Source: CAZDWZ01 sp964509425 (lineage in GTDB: Bacteria > Bdellovibrionota_C > UBA2361 > SZUA-149 > CAZDWZ01). From it: 64,000 nucleotides of DNA. The stretch covers positions 62,001 to 126,000 of the forward strand of contig CAZDWZ010000002.1 of NCBI GenBank assembly GCA_964509425.1, given 5' to 3'. This document shows, in pieces, positions 16,790-24,351 of the stretch. Within the stretch, counting starts at the first letter, position 1; each line of letters begins with the position of its first letter. A program made the translations under genes and the position numbers. The notes under the pieces are model-generated. The model made no database searches, was not told the origin of the DNA, and saw nothing but the letters and a program-made list of their open reading frames with translations.

Positions 16790-18367
16790 TCATTCCCACT
16801 CAATCGTCGCCGGAGGCTTCGTCGAGATATCGAGCACGACTCGATTCACACCTACCGTTTCATTCACGATGCGATTGGAGATTTTCCGGAGAAGCTCTTC
16901 GGGGAAGTATACCCAATCGGCGGTCATTCCGTCTCGTGAGGTCACGGCACGAATGCCGACGCACTCGTCATACGTCCGTCCGTCGCCCATGACCCCGACA
17001 CTGTAGACCGGGAGAAGCACCGCGAAAGACTGCCAGATTTTCGTCTCCCATCCCGAAGCGTGAACTTCTTCTCGCACAATTCGATCCGCTTTCCGCAGCT
17101 TCTTTAACCGCTCTTCGTTGATTTCTCCGACACATCGAATAGCGAGACCCGGGCCGGGAAACGGTTGGCGCTGCACGAGACGTTCTGGAATTCCCATTTC
17201 GCGGCCGATTTGCCGCACTTCATCTTTGAAAAGCTCCCGCAAGGGCTCGATCAGGTCGAGCTTCATGTCTTCAATCAGACCACCGACGTTGTGGTGACTC
17301 TTGATGACGGCCGACTGGCCGACAACGGACACACTTTCAATCACGTCTGGGTAGAGAGTTCCCTGAACAAGATGTTCTACATCTGCGATTCGGTGAGCTT
17401 CGTCTTCGAAGACCTCGATGAAAACCCGGCCGATGATCTTCCGCTTCTTCTCCGGGTCCGTAACTCCCTTGAGCTCAGAGAGAAAACGCTCGCCGGCATC
17501 AACCAAATGCACTTGCAGCCCAAGGCCTTCAAAGCCTTTCATGACTTCCGACGATTCATTTTCTCGAAGCAACCCGTTGTCCACGAAGATGCAGTGAAGA
17601 CGCTTGCCGATCGCTTTGTGAACAAGGAATGCGGCAACGGTGGAATCAACACCGCCGCTCAGCCCGCAAACGACGTTCCCGGTCGGAACTTCTCGCTTGA
17701 TTCGTTCGATGGTCTCCGCGGCAAAACCTGCCGGGTTCCAGTCCTTCTCGAGCCCCGCTACCTGGAAGAGAAATTGAGAGATCAAATCTTTGCCGCGAGG
17801 CGTATGATGAACCTCGGGATGGAATTGAACTCCGTACATCTTGCGCTTATCATCAGCAAACGCCGCAATCGGCGAGCCCGCTGAGGTTGCGACCGGAGAG
17901 AATCCCGGAGGGCACTTTGTGACCTTATCTCCGTGACTCATCCAGACATCGAGCTCGTCACCCGCCTTAAAGCACGCGAACGCACCAAGTCCGTTTTCAA
18001 TTTTAACTTTTGCAGGGCCAAACTCACGCATTCCGTCACCGGAGGCTCCGGCGACTTTTCCGGAGACGGCATCCCAACCCCAGCCACTCACTTCACCTCC
18101 GAGTTCCTTCGCGAGAATTTGCATGCCGTAGCAGATGCCAAGGATAGGAACTCCGAGCTCGAGCACTGCTTTCTTCGCAAGCGGCGCGCCCTCCGTTCTG
18201 ACCGACGATGGACCGCCGGAGAGGATAATGGCCTTGGCATCCTTTACACGCGAGACATCCGCAGTGCCCGGCACGATCTCACAATAGAGACCGAGCTCGC
18301 GAACCGTGCGGGCTATGAGTTGAGTATATTGGGAGCCGTAATCGAGGATAAAGATTTGTGCGTTCAT
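16790..18367 (-). CDS. guaA: GMP synthase (glutamine-hydrolysing)
   Basis: 525 residues, full length. The class I amidotransferase domain has the nucleophile in GICYGMQIL and the His/Glu pair in FHPEVHHT. The ATP pyrophosphatase domain has GLSGGVDSTVAAF, and the C-terminal dimerisation domain ends TIEWE, the conserved GuaA terminus. It converts XMP to GMP using glutamine. guaB lies about 1.4 kb upstream on the same strand but is separated by small genes and a terminator-like repeat, so the two are probably transcribed separately. Confidence 0.97.
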   Translation of the reverse strand: MNAQIFILDYGSQYTQLIARTVRELGLYCEIVPGTADVSRVKDAKAIILSGGPSSVRTEGAPLAKKAVLELGVPILGICYGMQILAKELGGEVSGWGWDAVSGKVAGASGDGMREFGPAKVKIENGLGAFACFKAGDELDVWMSHGDKVTKCPPGFSPVATSAGSPIAAFADDKRKMYGVQFHPEVHHTPRGKDLISQFLFQVAGLEKDWNPAGFAAETIERIKREVPTGNVVCGLSGGVDSTVAAFLVHKAIGKRLHCIFVDNGLLRENESSEVMKGFEGLGLQVHLVDAGERFLSELKGVTDPEKKRKIIGRVFIEVFEDEAHRIADVEHLVQGTLYPDVIESVSVVGQSAVIKSHHNVGGLIEDMKLDLIEPLRELFKDEVRQIGREMGIPERLVQRQPFPGPGLAIRCVGEINEERLKKLRKADRIVREEVHASGWETKIWQSFAVLLPVYSVGVMGDGRTYDECVGIRAVTSRDGMTADWVYFPEELLRKISNRIVNETVGVNRVVLDISTKPPATIEWE

Positions 18368-18555
18368 GACCTAAATTGACATGAGGAAAAAAATCACACA
18401 AGTTTCGGTAGCGCTCAGACCGCAATTTCGGGACGCGCTTCGAAAGGAAATGGTTCAGGCCGCTAGGTGAGGGAACTTCCTGTTCCAAAACCTAAAACGA
18501 GGGGAAGGACGGCCAGGACCTGACGAAGAGCGAGTCTTTCGTCGTCAAGTCGCTT

Positions 18556-18711
18556 CTACTGCTTTTTGCCGTTCAGCGCCTTGTGGAGCGGATCGACCGG
18601 GACACTGACCGTCGCGCTGACCCCGCAGACGACCCAGATGGCCGCACCGATGAGCGCCGCGAACAGAAAGAGACCACCGATCGCCCTAACCACAGCCCAG
18701 TTCTTGTCCAT
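18556..18711 (-). CDS. 51-residue single-pass membrane protein
   Basis: Starts at the ATG at 18711 (MDKNWAVVRAIGGLFLF), preceded by AAGGGGGC at good spacing. It has one hydrophobic helix (about residues 9-33) and a short tail (DPLHKALNGKKQ). The size, one helix and clear ribosome-binding site make a real small gene likely. It sits between guaA and a small lipoprotein gene. Function unknown. Confidence 0.5.
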   Translation of the reverse strand: MDKNWAVVRAIGGLFLFAALIGAAIWVVCGVSATVSVPVDPLHKALNGKKQ

Positions 18712-18987
18712 AAAGCCCCCTTGCGAGTCTGCGAACCGTGCTTGCGTGCGCGGCTCTCGTGACACCTTTGAATTCCACCTGGGGTTCCCGTTTACCCAGC
18801 GGACTGAACCATCTCTCTTTTCGCAATGTGAAGGAGCTGAGGCCGGTATAAGACTTAACACGCCGAAAGTCATTCGTTCGCAAGCGCGACTTTTCTCACA
18901 TTTCAGCCGATTTCACTGGCTCAAATTGAGGGGGCAGAGGAACTTCCGATCCTATTGCCCTGGAAATCCGAACATCCGACAACTACC

Positions 18988-19368
18988 TTAACGACTCCCG
19001 ATCAGAACCTCCCGGATGGAGCGAATCACGAACCTCGCAGCGACTGAGTAGAGAATCGCCTCCACTTCGTCGTTTGCGTCGTGTTTCACGCCGGGGGGCC
19101 TGCGCCGGTTAGCGACTGATTCCGCGAGACCGCGTTCGGTGACATCGAGAACCGCTTCGAGCAGCTCTCGATCGGTAACACCAGACCGCGCCGTGGAATC
19201 TTGCCGCCGGTTTTTGTTCTGCGACTGAGCCCCGAGCGGCCCGTCGTCTTTATCGAACCCGCCATCGTGGTACATCGACACCTGTTTATCCAAGTGACTT
19301 GGGGCGCTCTTACAGCCCGCAAGGACGAGGAAAGTCAGTGCGACTGGGACCAAAGAAATCCGTTTCAT
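18988..19368 (-). CDS. small lipoprotein of unknown function
   Basis: 126 residues. A lipoprotein signal peptide ends in the lipobox VLAGC, with the lipidated Cys at residue 19, followed by KSAPSH. The mature part has a charged, polar half and then a predicted helical half (RELLEAVLDVTERGLAESVA). The ATG follows AGGAGG at ideal spacing. It should be anchored in the inner or outer membrane. No family recognised. Confidence 0.7.
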   Translation of the reverse strand: MKRISLVPVALTFLVLAGCKSAPSHLDKQVSMYHDGGFDKDDGPLGAQSQNKNRRQDSTARSGVTDRELLEAVLDVTERGLAESVANRRRPPGVKHDANDEVEAILYSVAARFVIRSIREVLIGSR

Positions 19369-19520
19369 GGGAACCTCCTGTTCAAGGAAGTTCTCTGCCC
19401 CTCATGGGTGTTATTGAGGAATTCTGACGAAATGCCGCAGAAATGTAGCGATACAGTAGCGACGCGCTTCTGCAAGATTAGGAGGTACAACCGCTGACAT
19501 CCGCTAATCCCCTCGAATTA

Positions 19521-19665
19521 CGGGCTTATTCGTGGACAGGGGCTGTTGGAGGAAGCGTTAGAGGCTTCTGCAGGCCGAGGCGGAATATCCTCGACCCCGA
19601 CGGGTTCATTCGTGGACAGGGGCTGTTGGAGGAAACGTTAAAGGCTTCTGCAAGCCGAGGCGGAA
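19521..19665. repeat. two direct repeats of about 65 bases, period 80
   Basis: Copies begin at 19521 and 19601 and run through CATTCGTGGACAGGGGC-type sequence, GTTGGAGGAA and CTTCTGCA to GGCGGAA. They differ at about five of 65 positions. The second copy continues into the inverted repeat listed next. The stretch from 19369 to 19752 holds no gene. Confidence 0.85.
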
Positions 19666-19752
19666 ATCGGAAAAAAACCGGAGTGTACTCCCTGCACATG
19701 AGGATTTTTTTCCGATTTCCAACGAAGGCATGCGGGAGCCTTTAACGTTTCC
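19631..19752. repeat. nested inverted repeat ending at the guaB stop, with embedded terminator
   Basis: Arms at 19631-19677 and 19705-19752 are near-complementary over about 46 bases; the innermost 16 pairs (GGAAATCGGAAAAAAA with its complement) are perfect. The loop carries a smaller hairpin, GGAGTGTACTCC at 19680-19691. On the minus strand this small hairpin is followed by GGTTTTTTT, a standard terminator form. The outer arm touches the guaB stop codon, so it probably ends the guaB transcript. The left arm belongs to the second direct repeat. Confidence 0.8.
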
Positions 19753-21225
19753 CTAGCGGGCGCTGTAGTTGGGGGCTTCTTCGGTGATGTAGACGTCATG
19801 AACGTGGCTTTCGCCAAGCCCGGCCGTCGTGATTCGGATAAAGGTGGCTTTCGTCTGGAGTTCGGAAATGTTCTTCACGCCGCAATATCCCATCCCGGCA
19901 CGAAGTCCTCCAACCATCTGGAAGATAAGGTTTGAAAGCGGTCCTTTGAACGGAACGCGGCCCTCGATTCCTTCCGGAACCAGCTTGGCACCTTCCTCTT
20001 CGTCGCCTTGAAAATAACGGTCTTTTGATCCCTTTTTCATAGCCCCGAGTGAGCCCATGCCACGATACAACTTGTAGGTGCGTCCTTGATACAGGATCGT
20101 TTCACCTGGCGACTCCGATGTTCCTGCGAAGAGCGATCCGATCATGACCACATCAGCACCTGCGGCGAGTGCCTTAACGATATCGCCCGAGTATTTGATC
20201 CCCCCGTCGGCGATGAGCTTGACTGGAGTGCCTTTCGTCGCTTTCGCGGACTCAAAAATCGCTGAAATTTGAGGCACACCGACGCCCGATATTACCCGTG
20301 TGGTGCAGATAGAGCCCGGCCCAATTCCCACCTTCACCGCGTCGGCTCCGGCTTTCACCAGTGCCGCAGTCCCCTCTTCCGTAGCGACATTTCCAGCCAC
20401 GACAGGAACGGCCGGATAGGTTCTCTTGAGCCACTTTACCGCGTCGATGATTCCTTTGGAATGTCCGTGCGCACTATCAAGGGTAAGGACATCAACGCCG
20501 GCCTTGATGAGCATCTCCGTGCGTTCCTCCAGGTCATTCGAAACTCCAATCGCCGCGCTTACTCTAAGTCGGCCGAGTTCGTCTTTGGAGGAATATGGAA
20601 AACGCCTGGTCTTCTCAATATCCTTAATCGTGATGAGCCCACGAAGTGTACCATTCTCATCGACGACGAGCAGCTTCTCGATCCGATGTTCGTGGAGAAG
20701 CAGCTTAGCCCTTTCCAGGTTCGTGCCAGGAAGGACCGAGACCAATGATTTGCTGGTCATGACTTCTGAAATCGGGCGGCCAAAATTCGTGACGAACCGC
20801 AAATCACGGTTCGTCACGATTCCCACCACCTTCCCATCGCCGCGAGTTACCGGAAGTCCAGAAATCCGGAACTCCGCCATGATGCTGAGGGCATCCGAAA
20901 TCGGCTGATCGGGTCCCACGGTAATCGGGTCGATAATCATTCCGCTCTCGGATTTCTTTACCTTGGTCACCTCAAGCGCTTGCATCTCGGGTGTCATGTT
21001 CTTGTGAATGACACCGATCCCGCCTTCCTGCGCCATAGCGATCGCCATTTCCGACTCGGTGACCGTATCCATGGCTGAACTCAGAAGCGGCACGCTCAAT
21101 CGGACCTTCTCCGTCAATGAGGAGGAGACATCGACGTCTTTCGGGAGGATCTCGGAAAGAGCGGGCTTTAACAACACGTCATCGAAGGTTAGCGCCTGCT
21201 GAATGTCTTCGTATTTTCTAATCAT
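19753..21225 (-). CDS. guaB: inosine-5'-monophosphate dehydrogenase
   Basis: 490 residues from the ATG at 21225, which has AAAGGAG eight bases upstream. The catalytic loop GPGSICTTR, the phosphate-binding DGGIKYSGD and the mobile flap KGSKDRYFQ are all present. Two CBS domains are inserted in the barrel (about 95-210; DPITVGPDQPISDAL and SVLPGTNLERAKLLL). It oxidises IMP to XMP, the step before GuaA. CBS domains often bind purine nucleotides and tune activity. A long leader of up to 300 bases precedes it. Confidence 0.97.
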   Translation of the reverse strand: MIRKYEDIQQALTFDDVLLKPALSEILPKDVDVSSSLTEKVRLSVPLLSSAMDTVTESEMAIAMAQEGGIGVIHKNMTPEMQALEVTKVKKSESGMIIDPITVGPDQPISDALSIMAEFRISGLPVTRGDGKVVGIVTNRDLRFVTNFGRPISEVMTSKSLVSVLPGTNLERAKLLLHEHRIEKLLVVDENGTLRGLITIKDIEKTRRFPYSSKDELGRLRVSAAIGVSNDLEERTEMLIKAGVDVLTLDSAHGHSKGIIDAVKWLKRTYPAVPVVAGNVATEEGTAALVKAGADAVKVGIGPGSICTTRVISGVGVPQISAIFESAKATKGTPVKLIADGGIKYSGDIVKALAAGADVVMIGSLFAGTSESPGETILYQGRTYKLYRGMGSLGAMKKGSKDRYFQGDEEEGAKLVPEGIEGRVPFKGPLSNLIFQMVGGLRAGMGYCGVKNISELQTKATFIRITTAGLGESHVHDVYITEEAPNYSAR

Positions 21226-21544
21226 GATAAGCTCTCCTTTTCTCGCGAGAAGATGCGAGAACAAATAGATGATTGGTAGTTTTGAAGCTGAGCCCTGATT
21301 CCCGCCTCGCATGCCTCCAGGGGACGGATGCGGAAGACGAATGCCGCGGTTGCTGAACAACATCCACAGAACACAAATTCGTGGAACAACAGCACACGCC
21401 AGCCGGTGAAGCAGCGCGAGTCAGAACTTCGAGATGGTCGGATAAAATATTATCGAGAATAGGTAGGACCATGGGCATATCTAACAGAAACCCCCGCTCC
21501 GGGCAAGTTTCGGATGGTCGTTAGAAAGCCACTTAGCCCTCTGC
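21226..21544. other. guaB upstream region
   Basis: No convincing gene. It lies between the stop of the PEP-synthase-like gene and the guaB start, both on the minus strand. The guaB ribosome-binding site sits at its left end. An AT-rich stretch near 21440-21455 (TAAAATATTATCGA) is a candidate promoter region, but no clear -35 and -10 pair was found. Confidence 0.4.
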
Positions 21545-24016
21545 TCAGTCCATCGGGCAGGACTGGCTTTCTCCGCCGGGTGGGAATCCCTGTAGCCCCT
21601 CTTCCCCAGAAAGTTTCCGGACGTATCCTCGATACGCATCGACCTCAACAAGGTCTCCGTCCTTGATCATTTCCGTGGCGTGCTTGGTCCCAACGATGCA
21701 AGGAATCCCGAGTTCTCTCGCTATCACTGACGCATGCGAGGTCACTCCGCCCTCGTTGGTCACAATCGCAGCGGCGCTCTTCGCAAGCGCAACCATGGTC
21801 GGTTGCGTCATCGTGGTAACCATGATCTCTCCCGCCTGGAACCGCTTCATGTCCGCCATCAGCGTCTTCAAGCCTTCGACTCTGATGACTCTCGCTCTCC
21901 CTATTGCATGCCCGAGATTCGCAATGGTACCTCGAAGCGATTGGCCGGGGAGAGAGTTTACCGCTGGTTGAACAAACGATGCTTTTGCCGCTCTTGCCTC
22001 TTCGCCTTCGAGCCAGCAATAGCTTCCACCGGAAAGGTGAAGAGCATAGGAATTCGTGCGACCGGCCCGTATGCTGTCCGGCAGACGAGCGCCCGTTTCC
22101 ACCAATTTGAACATTTCCTCGCGACGGTAGGTATTCAAAAATTCCTCGACATCAAGCGCGGCGAGCGCAGCGAGCTCCGAGAAGAACTTGAAGAAGAGAA
22201 GTTCGACGCCGGCCCAGCAGGACTTCAGCCGTAATCGATCGACTGAGAGAGTCGCGAGCATCTCTCCGAGATACCGAATCTCTGCATTGTCGAGCCTCAA
22301 GAATAGAACTTCCCTCTCCATCCTGCCGGAGGTGAGATCTTCTCGGATCCGCTCCAGTCGCACCTCACGTTCGATTATGCTTTCGCGCCGGAGCCCTTGA
22401 ATTTTGTCTGTGACGAATTGCTCGGCCATAAGCCGGTCGAACGACCCCAGAAACAACCATGGAAAAGCCTCACAGTGCTGGCGAATATGACCTGTGGTAA
22501 CGAAATCAAGAAGCGAGAGTTCAAGCGCGGCGATTTCTTCTTCTTGAACGATATCCAACTCCGTCGTTCGGGTTGCAACGAGGAAGACTTGCTCGAGCTC
22601 GTTCTTCGGCACTCCCCCCTTGAGCAAAGCTGCGCGCAAACAAGCGGCTAAAACGTCGGTGTACGCGGGTTGGCTGAGCTTGTACAAAGCCCGCACCTGA
22701 TCATAAATTTCGAGAAAACGCTTCAAAAAGTCGGCTTGTGACTCACTTGTCTGAAGCGGAGGACGATGCAGGAGTTCGTCGTGGAGACTGAAGTATCGCT
22801 CACGAGTTCGTCGCGAGCTCTCGAGATACTCAGAGAATTGCCTCTCTTCACTTAAGAAGCGTTCGACCTCGCGTTTCGCCGCCGGAAGATCTTCTCGGCA
22901 AAAATACATCGTTGCATATCCGTTCTCAACGAAACAAAATGCATGTTCGCATTCATTTGCCGGAACGGATCGGTGATGGAGATAGGTTTCGAACTCACTC
23001 TCGACCGTAAATATCGTTCTCGTTTCTGCCCAATAAAATTCATAGCTCTCCAATCGCCTGCTCGAACCGGCAGAAGAGCCCGGTATTCCTTTTGCCGTAA
23101 TCGGCCGTGCTTGGAGGAGAAAGAGTCGCCCCCGCTGTACGGCCCACTCAACGTCGACCGGATGCGCAAATTGCGTTTCGAGGTGCCGAACATATGAATA
23201 CAGCTCCGTCAAAAGAGCATCAGCAAGCTGAACCGTCTGGGGAGCCGAGAGTTCACACCAGCTCACCTCTCCTCGAGAATCGATTGTCATCGCTTTTGAC
23301 TGGCTCACTTCGCTTCGGGACATCAACATGCCCGTTCGGTTCTCAAGGCTATAGCGCGAGGGGGTCAAAGTTCCCGAGACAAGGCCCTCTCCGAATCCGA
23401 GTACACATTCGATAATCATCCGATCAGTTGCGCCACCCACCGGGTCGGCCGAAAAACAAACACCGGATATTTCCGAATCAACTACTTCTTGAATAATGAC
23501 TGCGATGGAAGGCATCACCGGCGACTTTGAATCACGACGGTATCGAAGCGCCGCAACACCAAATAATGATGACCAACACTCCTTGATCGCGGCAATCAAC
23601 GTCCCCCGATTGACGCCAAGCACCGTATCGAATTGTCCGGCCCAAGAATGCGCTTCACTGTCTTCTTCGGGAGCGCTTGATCGGACTGCAACTGATTCAA
23701 CATCTAACGCGTCGAATGAGGACAAGATTTCGGCAATGACGGCGTCTCCAAGAGAGAGATTCCGTATCGCAGCCTTGAGTGATTCAGAAACGTCGAGCAG
23801 GCGCTCAGTATCGTTCTCATCCAGCTGAGAGAGAGCGTGAACAATAACACTAGACAATCCAGACTTTAGGATCACCTCATCGAACAAGTCAGTCGTCAAA
23901 ACGAAACCTTTCGGCACAGGAACATTAAAGCCGAACATCGCCCCCAGCTGCGCGGCCTTACCACCGGCTCTTTGGCGATCAGCGAGGGAGAGCTCAGATA
24001 ATTTCCTAATCCACAT
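21545..24016 (-). CDS. PEP-synthase-like phosphotransferase lacking the PEP/pyruvate barrel
   Basis: 823 residues from the ATG at 24016 (GGAG upstream). Residues 1-330 are a pyruvate phosphate dikinase-type ATP-grasp domain (GGKAAQLGAMF, AVRSSAPEEDSEAHSWAGQFDT, VDVEWAV, FLLQARPI). Residues 350-700 are a divergent, Glu/Arg-rich, mostly helical middle region. Residues 715-805 are the swivelling phosphohistidine domain with GGVTSHASVIAREL, whose His carries phosphate. The C-terminal PEP-binding TIM barrel is absent, so it is not a complete PEP synthase. The order ATP-grasp, variable domain, phosphohistidine domain is that of rifampicin phosphotransferase and related enzymes; the substrate should be set by the middle region and is unknown. 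Confidence 0.82.
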   Translation of the reverse strand: MWIRKLSELSLADRQRAGGKAAQLGAMFGFNVPVPKGFVLTTDLFDEVILKSGLSSVIVHALSQLDENDTERLLDVSESLKAAIRNLSLGDAVIAEILSSFDALDVESVAVRSSAPEEDSEAHSWAGQFDTVLGVNRGTLIAAIKECWSSLFGVAALRYRRDSKSPVMPSIAVIIQEVVDSEISGVCFSADPVGGATDRMIIECVLGFGEGLVSGTLTPSRYSLENRTGMLMSRSEVSQSKAMTIDSRGEVSWCELSAPQTVQLADALLTELYSYVRHLETQFAHPVDVEWAVQRGRLFLLQARPITAKGIPGSSAGSSRRLESYEFYWAETRTIFTVESEFETYLHHRSVPANECEHAFCFVENGYATMYFCREDLPAAKREVERFLSEERQFSEYLESSRRTRERYFSLHDELLHRPPLQTSESQADFLKRFLEIYDQVRALYKLSQPAYTDVLAACLRAALLKGGVPKNELEQVFLVATRTTELDIVQEEEIAALELSLLDFVTTGHIRQHCEAFPWLFLGSFDRLMAEQFVTDKIQGLRRESIIEREVRLERIREDLTSGRMEREVLFLRLDNAEIRYLGEMLATLSVDRLRLKSCWAGVELLFFKFFSELAALAALDVEEFLNTYRREEMFKLVETGARLPDSIRAGRTNSYALHLSGGSYCWLEGEEARAAKASFVQPAVNSLPGQSLRGTIANLGHAIGRARVIRVEGLKTLMADMKRFQAGEIMVTTMTQPTMVALAKSAAAIVTNEGGVTSHASVIARELGIPCIVGTKHATEMIKDGDLVEVDAYRGYVRKLSGEEGLQGFPPGGESQSCPMD

Positions 24017-24064
24017 GGTGTTGTCTCCAGATTTTCGAGCGCCGGGAACTCGTTCCTGGTCGAA

Positions 24065-24103
24065 GAAAAACCGTCCCTGCGAACGGCACTGCTTCGCAGG
24101 GAC
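24065..24103 (-). terminator. intrinsic terminator in the leader of the PEP-synthase-like gene
   Basis: An eleven-base perfect stem, GTCCCTGCGAA with TTCGCAGGGAC (24073-24083 and 24093-24103), is followed on the minus strand by GGTTTTTC. It lies about 50 bases before the ATG at 24016 and some 250 bases after the der stop. It could end read-through from der or act as an attenuator for the downstream gene. Another small hairpin, GGAACGAGTTCC, lies between it and the start. Confidence 0.65.
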
Positions 24104-24243
24104 AACAGACTGAAGACACATTTGGAGGTGAAGTCCTCCGGTGCTCAGCCTACGTCATCCCCTTTCGGTTCGAAACGACTTCAGGAAAACGTAACATTTC
24201 CAGGAGGAAAATCGGAGGTTAGGAGGGCTCTAAACTGTTGATA

Positions 24244-24282
24244 ACTTTTCGAAGATTATAACTTCATGACAATTCGAAAAGT
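24244..24282 (-). promoter_or_regulatory. ten-base dyad flanking a TATAAT box
   Basis: ACTTTTCGAA (24244-24253) and TTCGAAAAGT (24273-24282) form a perfect inverted repeat 19 bases apart. Between them, on the minus strand, is TATAAT (24255-24260). No good -35 element stands 16-18 bases upstream of it. A regulated promoter with an operator over the -10 is plausible for the PEP-synthase-like gene, giving a leader of roughly 230 bases that holds the terminator. Inference only. Confidence 0.35.
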
Positions 24283-24351
24283 ACGCCGGCGCTTTGTTAG
24301 AATGCTGGCCGTTCGGCTCCTCCAAGAGGCGCCAAACGACCGATCCTCAGG

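Noticed and set aside
19521..19665. Possible start of a CRISPR array
   Set aside because: Only two repeats, each about 65 bases and separated by 15 bases, with no cas genes; the unit size and spacing do not fit CRISPR.
21545..24016. Complete PEP synthase or pyruvate phosphate dikinase
   Set aside because: The chain ends shortly after the phosphohistidine domain; the PEP/pyruvate-binding barrel with its catalytic Cys is missing.
24237..24245. DnaA-box-like TTATCAACA on the minus strand, possible origin
   Set aside because: A single imperfect box without clustering, AT-rich unwinding region, or dnaA, dnaN or parAB genes nearby.
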